The notes beneath the pieces were generated by a model. That model saw only the letters and a list, made by a program, of their open reading frames with translations. It did not search any database and was not told where the DNA came from. This document shows positions 26,396 through 34,671 of a stretch of DNA of 42,884 nt, one piece after another. Source of the stretch: Seramator thermalis (lineage in GTDB: Bacteria; Bacteroidota; Bacteroidia; Bacteroidales; Dysgonomonadaceae); the NCBI RefSeq assembly GCF_004138125.1, contig NZ_RXHS01000019.1, positions 1 through 42,884 of the forward strand, written 5' to 3'. Numbering within the stretch: the stretch's first letter is position 1; each line of letters begins with the position of its first letter. The translations under genes and the position numbers were made by a program.

Positions 26396-28780
26396 TCATT
26401 CCTTGAGCCATAAATTGGAGATGCCTGCCGAAGCATAGAGGAAAGCTGCAATCCATACTAACCATAGGTAACCCGCTTCAACTGAAATAATGGTTGCTAA
26501 AACGGTACTGATTACCGAAAAGTAACCGTTAAAAGCCCACGCCCAAGGAATATCATCGTCCCTTTTTTCTGACAAATAGTCAATACCGATAGGGAAAGGC
26601 ATTCCTAAGAAGAAACCCAAGATGCCTAATAAAATCGTTGCAATCAGTATTTTAAGAGGTAAAGCAGCTCCAATGGTAGCCGACAAAATAGGAGATAAGA
26701 CAAACGTATATAAAATGAGTATTGCAGCAACTATGATGGGTAATGCCATACGTATTTTTGGGGTATTTCGCAGACCAGATGAATAATAACTACCTAATCC
26801 TGAAGTAAATAGCAATATAGTGAGCGTTGCAGCCGTTGCATAGGCAGGCTCGCCAAAATAGAATGTAAATTGTTGAATAAAAACCATTTCCAGAAACATG
26901 TATGCCAAGCCCAATATGCTGAAATACACGAAAACCCATTTCTTGTTTTTACCTTTCCATTTTCTGAAAGATAGGGGGAAAAGAATAAAAATAGCGGCGA
27001 GAATGATAATTTGAATAAAGGTAAGAATTACCAGGACATAGCCGATATCCAAAAAAGGGAAATTTTTTTCTTGAATGGAAGAAATCAGCGCCGGAATTTG
27101 CTTAAAACGGATAAACTGAAAGAAAAACGGCCGATCGTCGGTGGTCGGGTATATCCGATAAGGATATTGTCGGATAAATGTATTTTTATTGGGAGATAGC
27201 AGTTGGTCAACGTTGGTAAAAAAAGTCGTATCCTGAAGCATGTTAAATTTATCACGATCGATCGCTTGAGTTTCGGGCAAGATCAGCGGATCAAACATCC
27301 TGTTTTCGCAAAACCGATGAACGTTAATTATCTCTTCCGTGCTAAATGGCGATTTTTTTACCAGAAAAGTAACCGCACCCCAACTTCGAATACCAACAAC
27401 ATGTTGCCGGTGATTCTCGATTTCATTTTTTTCGAGAAGAAGACTAATCGTGGATAAAAGCCGATAAGCGTTTCTCACCGGATAATCCATCCAGCAGCTC
27501 AATGAGATCATTCCTTTTTCCGAAAGCTTGTGCCACATTTCTTGTAAAGATTCTATGGTTAATTCGTATCGGGGCTCAACAGCATTCAGACCCGAATTGC
27601 CGAAAAACGAACCGATAACCGGAAGTTCTATCAAATCGTACCTCATCGTGTCGGAAATAAGTAAAGTTCGCGACATGGTTTGATGGAGCTGAACTTGCGA
27701 AAAGTCTTCGAAAGAGTTTTGGAGCAATCGAAAGATTTCTGCATTGGCTTCGTTAGCGGTAATATGGGTCACCTGATGCGATGATGCCAGCAACACATTT
27801 TCCCCTGTTCCGGCATCAAGGATCAAAGCGTTTTTAATTTTTCCGATATGATAAGGCAAGGCTTGCGAGGTATAGTCAAGGATACTGGTTTGGTTTTGCA
27901 TTAAGGGGTGCGGTAGAAGACTCCCAGCCCAGTTTCCGTTATTAAAAACGGTTTTTCGTACAGGGAAAGGCTCCTGATAAGTAAGACTTACCCCGGGGGC
28001 AAAACGCAGTACCGGCGATGAAACGATCTCTACAAGTCCGTGAGGAGAGGACTTCTTGTAATCGACCGTGGACTCGGGCAACAGCATGGTTTTGCTGATA
28101 TCTTTATATTCGGACGGGATAAGTTTGGGCGGATAAAAGAATAGAATCAACAATATGATTGCCGAAAAAGGCAGAGTAATCCGAAGAAATGGCTTTGCAT
28201 TTTTTGGAATTGCGACCATTCCGGCTAAAAAGGCCGGCAAAGCTACGAAAAAAGGTTGTTGTTCGGGAATTACCCATTGCATGAAAACTAAGGCAATGAT
28301 TCCCCCGATACCCGATCCAATGAGATTGGAAAAATAGATTTTCCCAATCCGGTCGGCAAACTTCGAAAAACTTAGTCCAATGGCCAATGCGCCTGTCAGA
28401 AAAGGCAGAAAAAAGATAAAATAGGTAAGGATTAATCGGCCAATGTGGCGAGAATCCTGAAAGATGAGTAAGGAATCGAAACGAATAGCATTAGAATTAG
28501 CCATCCCAACCACAGCTGGGATAAGAATCGCAGTAATAATTAATAAAAAAGGGAAAATCGCCTCATAATTTTGTTCCAGTTTTTTTCGGAAAATTGTCAG
28601 CAACGTTCCAGCAGCACCAAACCCGAGCATGGCTATCGATATGATCATGTAGGCAAAGTGATACCATTGAACGTACGACAAAATCTGCATCAATATCAAT
28701 TGAAAAGCAACGATGGCCGCTGAAATCAATCCGATTGCGACATTGATGCGAATCAGGGATAGTTGGCTGTTCGATTCCAT
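26396..28780 (-). CDS. Polytopic membrane protein with spermidine-synthase-like domain
   Basis: 794 residues. About seven membrane helices (residues 10-220) precede a soluble Rossmann domain (about 240-560) with the nucleotide loop ALILDAGTGENVLLA at 318-332 and the family motif TTDDRPFFF near 545. A second set of about seven helices follows to the end, including AFNGYFSVISTVLA. The catalytic Asp of true aminopropyltransferases (YDVIIVD) is replaced by YDLIEL followed by a Gly/Ser-rich loop, so polyamine synthesis is doubtful. Such fusions occur across bacteria as uncharacterised spermine-synthase-like membrane proteins. It is 48 bp behind the exported isoaspartate methyltransferase gene and is likely its operon partner. 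Confidence 0.8.
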   Translation of the reverse strand: MESNSQLSLIRINVAIGLISAAIVAFQLILMQILSYVQWYHFAYMIISIAMLGFGAAGTLLTIFRKKLEQNYEAIFPFLLIITAILIPAVVGMANSNAIRFDSLLIFQDSRHIGRLILTYFIFFLPFLTGALAIGLSFSKFADRIGKIYFSNLIGSGIGGIIALVFMQWVIPEQQPFFVALPAFLAGMVAIPKNAKPFLRITLPFSAIILLILFFYPPKLIPSEYKDISKTMLLPESTVDYKKSSPHGLVEIVSSPVLRFAPGVSLTYQEPFPVRKTVFNNGNWAGSLLPHPLMQNQTSILDYTSQALPYHIGKIKNALILDAGTGENVLLASSHQVTHITANEANAEIFRLLQNSFEDFSQVQLHQTMSRTLLISDTMRYDLIELPVIGSFFGNSGLNAVEPRYELTIESLQEMWHKLSEKGMISLSCWMDYPVRNAYRLLSTISLLLEKNEIENHRQHVVGIRSWGAVTFLVKKSPFSTEEIINVHRFCENRMFDPLILPETQAIDRDKFNMLQDTTFFTNVDQLLSPNKNTFIRQYPYRIYPTTDDRPFFFQFIRFKQIPALISSIQEKNFPFLDIGYVLVILTFIQIIILAAIFILFPLSFRKWKGKNKKWVFVYFSILGLAYMFLEMVFIQQFTFYFGEPAYATAATLTILLFTSGLGSYYSSGLRNTPKIRMALPIIVAAILILYTFVLSPILSATIGAALPLKILIATILLGILGFFLGMPFPIGIDYLSEKRDDDIPWAWAFNGYFSVISTVLATIISVEAGYLWLVWIAAFLYASAGISNLWLKE

Positions 28781-28828
28781 TTTTTATTTGCCTGTTTTCA
28801 ACGATTTTTCCTTAATCGGTTGCTGCGG

Positions 28829-29533
28829 TTAGGGTGCACTTTGTCGGGTTAAAGGTACAAATCTTACAGGAATCAGACTTTTAGTCCTGATTTTGTCTCC
28901 TGATTTCTCAACCAACATAAGGTTTTGAACGCTGAAAGGAGAGCCCACCGGAATAATCATACGCCCTTTATCTTTCAATTGCTTAATCAATGGCGGTGGA
29001 ATATATTCCGACGCTGAGGTAACAATGATGCCGCTGTAGGGCGCATGTTCTTCCCATCCATAGTAACCATCGCCTATTTTTACTTCCACGTTATCGTAAT
29101 TCAGCGCTTTTAACCGCTCTTTTGCGGCAAGGCCAAGCTCTTCAACAATTTCAACAGTATATACTTTTTTTACGATCCGCGATAAAATGGCAGCCTGATA
29201 ACCTGAACCTGTTCCTATTTCCAATACCACATCATCGGGTCCTACATTTAGTAATTCCGTCATGTAGGCCACAATATACGGCTGGGAAATGGTTTGTCCG
29301 TAACCGATAGGTAGAGGGCCGTCGTCGTAAGCCTGATCCAGATATTCTTCGGGAACAAATAAATGTCTGGGAACGACTTCCAGAGCCTTTAAGGTGTTTT
29401 TGTCGGCAATTCCGCGTGCCTGAATTTGTTTGTTCACCATCTCTTTTCTTTTTATTTCGAATTTATTTTGCCCTGAAAGGGAAGAAAAAAATCCGATAGT
29501 AAATACGATAATTAGAACGGTTAATTTTTTCAT
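28829..29533 (-). CDS. pcm: Protein-L-isoaspartate O-methyltransferase with signal peptide
   Basis: 234 residues from the ATG at 29533 (an upstream in-frame ATG at 29554 adds seven residues). The mature part carries the PCMT signatures VPRHLFVP (54-61), GQTISQPYIVAYM (79-91) and the SAM loop LEIGTGSGYQAA (104-115). The enzyme methylates L-isoaspartyl residues in damaged proteins. Unusually, residues 1-22 form a clear signal peptide (KKLTVLIIVFTIGFFSSLSGQ), implying export to the periplasm, where SAM is not normally available. It precedes the spermidine-synthase-like membrane gene. The alternative, an uncleaved signal anchor with the catalytic domain outside, does not remove the SAM puzzle. 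Confidence 0.88.
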   Translation of the reverse strand: MKKLTVLIIVFTIGFFSSLSGQNKFEIKRKEMVNKQIQARGIADKNTLKALEVVPRHLFVPEEYLDQAYDDGPLPIGYGQTISQPYIVAYMTELLNVGPDDVVLEIGTGSGYQAAILSRIVKKVYTVEIVEELGLAAKERLKALNYDNVEVKIGDGYYGWEEHAPYSGIIVTSASEYIPPPLIKQLKDKGRMIIPVGSPFSVQNLMLVEKSGDKIRTKSLIPVRFVPLTRQSAP

Positions 29534-29554
29534 GTTTTTCTTTTTTTGGATCAT

Positions 29555-29925
29555 TGCAGGAAAAAGTCAATTTCGTATTTTCCGTGAGGAACCATTTTTT
29601 GTTTCGTATTTCGTACACTAGACAACACAGCCAAAATGACTCATGAATTTTTTTGAAATTTCAATCGCTTAAAGATAAGAATTTTTATATTTCCAAACAA
29701 ATCAATAGTTTGTTCGACTTTTGGGTTATATGATTGAGTATCGGGTTGCGAGCAAAAATACTACGCAAAATTAAAAAAAGCAGCGAAAAAAAAGGAACGT
29801 GACTGATTAATTGATTAATTGATTAATTGAGCTATGCTCTACCGGATTAACTCATTGAAAACTATAAAATTGCGCCATTTGAAATTATTTTTTTTTATCC
29901 ATTTTTATGTCGATTAAAATTTATC
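29555..29925. other. Intergenic region of about 370 bp
   Basis: A/T-rich spacer between the divergent pcm gene and the conserved acidic protein. It holds an 8-bp tandem repeat (29805-29830) and, at its end, the promoter of the rightward gene. I see no RNA gene and no convincing small reading frame. Confidence 0.6.
29805..29830. repeat. Tandem repeat of GATTAATT, 3.25 copies
   Basis: Three full copies of an 8-bp unit plus two bases, in the spacer about 100 bp upstream of the -7 element at 29929. The unit is close to palindromic (AATTGATTAATT), so a stacked protein site or simple slippage are both possible. Confidence 0.85.
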
Positions 29926-31377
29926 GTGTACCTTTGCAACAAATCAACCAAACTGGCAATTCAATGGCAAAAAAAAACATCTTCTCCCAAAATTTTATCT
30001 CCCGAAAACTATATCCGTCAGCGTGCTCGAAACCTGCCGTTATTCCAATGCTTGATCAACGACGGATGGAACGACAACGGAATAGCCAATATCATTGTCT
30101 CACGAGAGCATATTAATGGTAACATCACGGTATGTTTTTATTTGGTTGATTTACTTTGTTTAGGCGTAAAAGACACATTTTTCAGATTTAATATTTCGAA
30201 ATGGGAATATGACGAAATGATCAAAAAATATACTGAAAACATGCCTATGTCAGTGGTTGAATACAATCTTGTACATAACATTATATTTGCTGCTTTAGAA
30301 TTTGCGGAAGAAATAGGATTTATACCTCATAAAGATTTTGTGTCAATCACGCAATACATGCTCGAAGAAGACGATGAAAAAATTCCTCTTATCGATATTG
30401 CTTGCGGGGGTAAAAAGGGCAAAACTTATTATGTGCAGGGAGAATTGGATTCGGATGCTAAGGCAAGGCAAATTTTGAACCATCTCGATAAAGAAGTCGG
30501 ACCGAACAATTACTATTATCTACTGGCACCGGAATTAGATGAAATCGATGAGGATTTTGATGATGAAGATATCGACGATGAAGAACTTGGCGATGAGGAT
30601 TTTGAAGATAATTATTCCAAATATTTATCTAATTCGTTTGAAGAAAATGCTAAACTTTTTATAGAGTTAACTAATTTTTTAGATGAAGATGAACTGTCGA
30701 ACGATGACAATTTTATACCGGATAGCGCAAAAATGATCCCTCTCATCGATATTTTAGAAGAAGACCTCATTGACGAAGATTTAGTGAATAAATGGGTAAA
30801 AAAATGGCAAGAAGAATCGCAAAAAATTCAGGTTACCGATTTAATCAGTCGTGAAACACTCGGATTAACTCCTGACCAACCATTTACAGACAAGGATTTG
30901 AATTATCTGACAAATGCCGACGAAGAAAAAAGATTGAAGTACATGCGCAAGAAATGGGGCAAAATCCCTTTAGTAGTCTATCACGAAATTATGCTTGAAG
31001 AAAACGGAGACAAACGATTAAAAAAGATTAAAGAATATTCCGATAAATATCCTGATTTCCCTCTTTTGAAGGCTGAATTTCTTATGGAACAGTTTCAAAA
31101 TAAAATGATTGTACCGGATGAAACATGGCTCGAGTTTTCCAATCTTTTTCCTTTCCGTCAAACAATTTCATATAGGGAGTTTTTTGAACTCGCATTACTC
31201 CGTTTCTACTACTTTATTTATGAGAAAAATTTAGAAGGTTTCTCAAGCATAATGTCGAGCTTTGACCCTTACGATGAAATGCCTGAAGATCTCTTGTTTT
31301 TGATTCAAATATTTTATTTGAGTGGGCATCTTCCTCTATTGAGAGGCGCAGTTCTTCAAAAAATCACTTCACATTAA
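29926..31377 (+). CDS. Conserved Bacteroidales protein of unknown function; start disrupted by an A9 run
   Basis: The open frame spans 29926-31377 (483 codons from GTG). From LSPENYIRQRARNLPLFQC onward it matches my memory of a well-conserved Bacteroidales family with NGNITVCFYLVDLLCLGVKDTF and HNIIFAALEFAEEIGFIPHKDF; I know no function. Residues about 205-235 are almost all Asp and Glu, and the C-terminal half is helical and charged. The expected start is ATG 29964 (MAKK...), but this ATG is one base out of frame: an A9 run at 29969-29977 would need A8 or A11 to give MAKKTSSPKILSPENY. The in-frame GTG at 29926 overlaps the -7 element and lies before the predicted transcript start, so it is probably not used. 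There is no signal peptide; it is likely cytoplasmic. Confidence 0.75.
   Translation: MYLCNKSTKLAIQWQKKTSSPKILSPENYIRQRARNLPLFQCLINDGWNDNGIANIIVSREHINGNITVCFYLVDLLCLGVKDTFFRFNISKWEYDEMIKKYTENMPMSVVEYNLVHNIIFAALEFAEEIGFIPHKDFVSITQYMLEEDDEKIPLIDIACGGKKGKTYYVQGELDSDAKARQILNHLDKEVGPNNYYYLLAPELDEIDEDFDDEDIDDEELGDEDFEDNYSKYLSNSFEENAKLFIELTNFLDEDELSNDDNFIPDSAKMIPLIDILEEDLIDEDLVNKWVKKWQEESQKIQVTDLISRETLGLTPDQPFTDKDLNYLTNADEEKRLKYMRKKWGKIPLVVYHEIMLEENGDKRLKKIKEYSDKYPDFPLLKAEFLMEQFQNKMIVPDETWLEFSNLFPFRQTISYREFFELALLRFYYFIYEKNLEGFSSIMSSFDPYDEMPEDLLFLIQIFYLSGHLPLLRGAVLQKITSH
29929..29936 (+). promoter_or_regulatory. -7 element upstream of the acidic conserved protein
   Basis: TACCTTTG matches TAnnTTTG and predicts a transcript start near 29942, between the in-frame GTG (29926) and the out-of-frame ATG (29964). 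Confidence 0.6.
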
Positions 31378-31420
31378 ATCACTCCGAAAGACGGCTTTCA
31401 GAATAAGAAAACATTAATCT

Positions 31421-31448
31421 AAAAAACCGAATGCAAATTCGGTTTTTT
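31421..31448. terminator. Bidirectional terminator with GNRA-type tetraloop
   Basis: A perfect 12-bp stem, 31421-31432 with 31437-31448, closes on the tetraloop GCAA. It has an A6 run on one side and T6 on the other, between convergent genes. The right arm reaches into the stop codon of the SRPBCC gene (31447-31449). Confidence 0.88.
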
Positions 31449-31869
31449 AGATTTTATCGTAAGGCAATCGCGAAAGTAAGTCTGCTACTTGATCAACTGC
31501 CTGTTTCAACGGCTTTGAAACCATAGATTCCATAATCGGATTCAAATCAGCCTTAACCGTCAGACGCATTTTCGTATCATTTTCCTGCTTGGCAACCAAT
31601 TGCAACCACAAAAAAACGTCGAAAGGCAAGTTTTCGGATTTAAACTTTACCAACTTATTAGGTTGACGTTCGACGACTGCAAACCTTACCTGCCCTACCA
31701 GATCAATCCGAAAGGAACAGCTGTCGCTATCGAACGTGAAATCTTTGATTTTATCGTCAGGTATTTTGCCTTTAATTTGTTCCAGTTTACTTAAGTCGGA
31801 TAATGCAGCGAAAACAGTTTTGTCGCTGTATGGTATGGTTTTGGTATCACTCACAAACTCTGCCATCAT
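31447..31869 (-). CDS. SRPBCC family protein
   Basis: 140 residues with the helix-grip pattern of the START/Bet v1-like superfamily: an N-terminal strand, the VFAALSDLSKLEQIK helix, central strands (FRIDLVGQVRFAVVERQPNKLVKF) and a long C-terminal helix (VSKPLKQAVDQVADLLSRL). Such proteins hold hydrophobic ligands; no catalytic residues or ligand can be named. The start overlaps the pyrE stop as ATGA (a second ATG follows at once), so translation is coupled to pyrE. No signal peptide is present, so it is cytoplasmic. Confidence 0.75.
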   Translation of the reverse strand: MMAEFVSDTKTIPYSDKTVFAALSDLSKLEQIKGKIPDDKIKDFTFDSDSCSFRIDLVGQVRFAVVERQPNKLVKFKSENLPFDVFLWLQLVAKQENDTKMRLTVKADLNPIMESMVSKPLKQAVDQVADLLSRLPYDKI

Positions 31870-32513
31870 TTCGATTTTTTGTCGTTACCCCATTTTTCGG
31901 GTTCCTTTCGCCAGTCTTGAAGAATTTTCAATTCAGCCTGATCGATATAGTCTGTCCGAAGCGCTTCGTCGAGAATCGCGTCATAATCGCACAATGTCGT
32001 AAGCTCTACCCGAGCTTCCTTCATGCTTTTTTGAGCAATTGGAAATCCATACGTAAAAATCGCGACCATTCCCAACACATCCGATCCGTCACGGCGAATA
32101 GCTTCAACCGCCTTTAGACTGCTTCCACCGGTTGAAACTAAGTCTTCGACTACAACTACTTTCTGATTGGGTTTTAAATCGCCTTCGATAAGATTTTCCA
32201 GTCCGTGATCTTTTGGCGTAGAACGAATATATACGAACGGAAGTCCCAGCAAATCGGCAACCAGAGCACCCGGGGCGATAGCACCGGTAGCAACACCCGC
32301 TATGGCATCCACTTGCGGATATTTTTCGAGAATAATGCGTGCGAACTGTATTTTGATGAAATTACGAATCGATGGATATGACATCAATTTGCGATTGTCG
32401 CAATAAATGGGCGATTTCCAACCCGAAGCCCAAGTAAACGGATTGGAAGGCTGAAGCTTTACGGCCTTTATCTTTAACAGTTTTTCGGCTGTCAACTGAT
32501 GAATTGTGTTCAT
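31866..32513 (-). CDS. pyrE: Orotate phosphoribosyltransferase
   Basis: 215 residues. It joins orotate with PRPP to make OMP, the fifth step of pyrimidine synthesis, in the cytoplasm. The PRPP-binding motif VVVVEDLVSTGGSS is at 119-132; the flexible catalytic loop with RSTPKDHG (97-104) and the N-terminal FTWASGWKSPIYCDNR stretch are intact. Its own -7 element lies upstream, and it leads a two-gene unit with the SRPBCC gene. Other pyrimidine genes are not in the window. Confidence 0.96.
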   Translation of the reverse strand: MNTIHQLTAEKLLKIKAVKLQPSNPFTWASGWKSPIYCDNRKLMSYPSIRNFIKIQFARIILEKYPQVDAIAGVATGAIAPGALVADLLGLPFVYIRSTPKDHGLENLIEGDLKPNQKVVVVEDLVSTGGSSLKAVEAIRRDGSDVLGMVAIFTYGFPIAQKSMKEARVELTTLCDYDAILDEALRTDYIDQAELKILQDWRKEPEKWGNDKKSK

Positions 32514-32548
32514 TTATTTCTTTATCTATTTAAACGAAAATTTATTCA

Positions 32549-32556
32549 CAAAAGTA
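32549..32556 (-). promoter_or_regulatory. -7 element of the pyrE promoter
   Basis: Minus-strand TACTTTTG matches TAnnTTTG and lies 35 bp upstream of the pyrE ATG at 32513. Confidence 0.55.
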
Positions 32557-32616
32557 ATTATTTTGGTCAAATATTTTGCAAGTTAACCGAAATTGTAGTG
32601 TGATGAATTTTTCTCA

Positions 32617-33312
32617 TCAAATGGCCTCGCCAATGGTGGCAATACTTATTTTTATGCCACGCGATGCCAAAAGCGCATGAGCACAAGCTTCGATCGTCGA
32701 TCCGGTAGTAATGATGTCATCCACCAGCAAGATATGCTTATTTTCAAACTCTTCGGGGTGATTTACAGTAAAAATATCTTTCACATTCTCCCAACGCTGC
32801 ATTTTATTCCTTTTAGTTTGTGTAGGATTATGAACTATTCGCACCAGATTGTTTGTCGAAACCGGGATGTTTGTGCCTTTCGAAATTCCGCGCGCTATCA
32901 TTTCGGCCTGATTGTAGCCACGCTGTTTTTGTTTTTTTGGATGGAGCGGCACAGGAATAATAAGTTGAATGGGAGACAGAAAATCGCTCCCGACCAAATC
33001 ACGTCCGAACAACAATCCTAAAGTTTCGCCGAGATGAGCCTTTCCGTTGTATTTGACCTGGTGAATGATGGGTTGCAAAATACCACCCTTTGTGAAATAA
33101 CAGAAAGTTGCGATGCGTTCGAAAGGGAAACGGCCTGCAAGCAACTTTTCGGCAGCATTGTCCGTCTCCAAAAAATTATTGGTTCGCGGCAATTTGAGCA
33201 AACACGACAAACAGATATTTTCCTCAGCCTGCAACAATGGTTCACCGCAAACGACACAGCTCTCAGGGAAAAAAAGTCCGAGAAATTCTTCAAATATCGA
33301 TGCTAACTTCAT
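32617..33312 (-). CDS. comF: ComF family protein (double-zinc-ribbon phosphoribosyltransferase)
   Basis: 231 residues. The N-terminal zinc ribbon carries C19, C22, C34 and C37 (CVVC, CLSC). The C-terminal phosphoribosyltransferase domain has the PRPP motif ILLVDDIITTGST at about 194-206 and the ComF signature PVPLHPKKQKQRGYNQAE. ComF is needed for natural transformation in several bacteria, but the family also occurs in non-competent ones, so competence is not implied. It is 3 bp behind recX and ends the prmC-recX-comF unit. Confidence 0.9.
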   Translation of the reverse strand: MKLASIFEEFLGLFFPESCVVCGEPLLQAEENICLSCLLKLPRTNNFLETDNAAEKLLAGRFPFERIATFCYFTKGGILQPIIHQVKYNGKAHLGETLGLLFGRDLVGSDFLSPIQLIIPVPLHPKKQKQRGYNQAEMIARGISKGTNIPVSTNNLVRIVHNPTQTKRNKMQRWENVKDIFTVNHPEEFENKHILLVDDIITTGSTIEACAHALLASRGIKISIATIGEAI

Positions 33313-33315
33313 CTT

Positions 33316-33804
33316 TCAAAGTTGATTTTTTTCAAACAAACGATCCAGACAACGCAGCGTTTCGTCCATAGTGTAGCCTTTCCCTAAAGCATATCGGATC
33401 AACTTGGTACGTTTTTCGAAATCGTTTTTTGCTTTCATCGTTTTCGATTTTCGCTGCAACAATTCCAAAAGCGGTTCGCCAAACCACGAACCAGGAAATT
33501 CGGAAAAAGCTGAAGCTATTACTTCCGAAGGAATTTGTTTTTGCCGCAAAGCAAATTCTATTTTAGTGCGTCCCCATTTGTTGAACTGATGCTTGTCATG
33601 AATGAAGCTGCGACAATAACGCCTTTCGTTGAGGTAATTTTCTTTTTCCAATCTTGTTATCATACGCTTCACCGCATCTTCTTGCAAATCATATCGATCA
33701 AGTTTCTTCCGGATCTCCGATTCGCAACTTTCACGCTTGGCACATAGGGTTGCCATTTTGACAAATATTTTTTCTTCAGACAATTGTATTTTAGGCGCAA
33801 TCAT
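33316..33804 (-). CDS. recX: Regulatory protein RecX
   Basis: 162 residues, the usual length for this small three-repeat helical protein. It binds RecA filaments and restrains recombination. Recognisable features are the repeated three-helix units with CAKRESCESEIRKKL, the motif NERRYCRSFIHDK, and KWGRTKIEFALRQK. The start overlaps the prmC stop as ATGA (ATG at 33804, TGA at 33803-33801), so it is translationally coupled to prmC. recA itself is not nearby. Confidence 0.9.
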   Translation of the reverse strand: MIAPKIQLSEEKIFVKMATLCAKRESCESEIRKKLDRYDLQEDAVKRMITRLEKENYLNERRYCRSFIHDKHQFNKWGRTKIEFALRQKQIPSEVIASAFSEFPGSWFGEPLLELLQRKSKTMKAKNDFEKRTKLIRYALGKGYTMDETLRCLDRLFEKNQL

Positions 33805-34637
33805 CTTTTTACGGCTTTAATCATTCGCTCGTTTCCCGACAAATCTTTTCGCAATTGCACATCTGCAAAACCTTTTTGCGTGAACAGCGAAACGATATCG
33901 CTTCCCTTTGCACGATTTATTTCGAAAAAAAGTTCTCCGCCGGAAATGAGTAGCTTTATGGCTATATCGGCAATCTTTCGATAAAAAAGCAAAGGATCGC
34001 TATCGGGAACAAAAAGTGCCAAATGAGGCTCAAAATCGAGCACATTTGAATCCATTGCCTGTTTTTCGCTTTCTGCAACATAAGGTGGATTGCTGACGAT
34101 TAAATCATACGTTTTATATTCAATTTCGTCGTGCAAAACATCAACTTTACTGAAATTTATTCGGACATTGTTATTTTTCGCATTTGCATTCGCCATTTCC
34201 AACGCCTCGGGCGATATATCCCACGCATCGATTTCGGACTTGGAAATATTTTTGGCCAAAGCAATGGCAATACATCCGCTGCCTGTTCCAATGTCAAGAA
34301 TATGGCGAAAAGATTTTTTTTCGGACAAAATCCAATCGATCAGCTCTTCAGTTTCAGGTCTGGGGATGAGTACCGATGGGTTTACATGCAACAGAATATC
34401 ATAAAATTCCGCTTTGCCTAAAATATACTGAATCGGCTCGTGATTACGCAATCGCGACGTAATTTCTATAATGTTGGCGAGTTGGGTATCCGATAAATCG
34501 TTAAATTTGCGCAATGCAATATCTGTGGTTGAAAGTCCGCAAACTTCATGCAAAATAATTCGTATCAGGTAATTGATTTCGCTTTTCGGATAAATTCCCG
34601 ATAATTGGCTGAATATGTAGATTGACGGATCTTGCAT
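33801..34637 (-). CDS. prmC: Peptide chain release factor N5-glutamine methyltransferase
   Basis: 278 residues from the ATG at 34637. An upstream in-frame ATG (34655) is too close to the predicted transcript start to be likely. The enzyme methylates the Gln of the GGQ motif in RF1 and RF2. The SAM loop LDIGTGSGCIAIA (114-126), the N5-methyltransferase motif NPPYV (183-187) and the N-terminal RF-binding helical domain with EPIQYILGKAEFY are all present. It heads the prmC-recX-comF unit and is divergent from ribD with only 34 bp between start codons. Confidence 0.95.
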   Translation of the reverse strand: MQDPSIYIFSQLSGIYPKSEINYLIRIILHEVCGLSTTDIALRKFNDLSDTQLANIIEITSRLRNHEPIQYILGKAEFYDILLHVNPSVLIPRPETEELIDWILSEKKSFRHILDIGTGSGCIAIALAKNISKSEIDAWDISPEALEMANANAKNNNVRINFSKVDVLHDEIEYKTYDLIVSNPPYVAESEKQAMDSNVLDFEPHLALFVPDSDPLLFYRKIADIAIKLLISGGELFFEINRAKGSDIVSLFTQKGFADVQLRKDLSGNERMIKAVKR

Positions 34638-34656
34638 GACAAAAAAGTTGAACAAA

Positions 34657-34664
34657 CAAAGATA
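34657..34664 (-). promoter_or_regulatory. -7 element of the prmC promoter
   Basis: Minus-strand TATCTTTG matches TAnnTTTG, predicting a start near 34651 and a leader of about 14 nt. It occupies the centre of the 34-bp divergent spacer with ribD. Confidence 0.6.
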
Positions 34665-34671
34665 AGAAAAA

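Noticed and set aside
29907-30116. Short frame that contains ATG 29964 and continues out of frame
   Set aside because: After the A9 run its residues lose the conserved pattern, and it stops inside the long frame. It is the unrepaired reading of the larger gene, not a gene of its own.
34638-34671. FMN riboswitch before ribD
   Set aside because: The divergent spacer is only 34 bp and is filled by the prmC promoter; there is no room for the aptamer.
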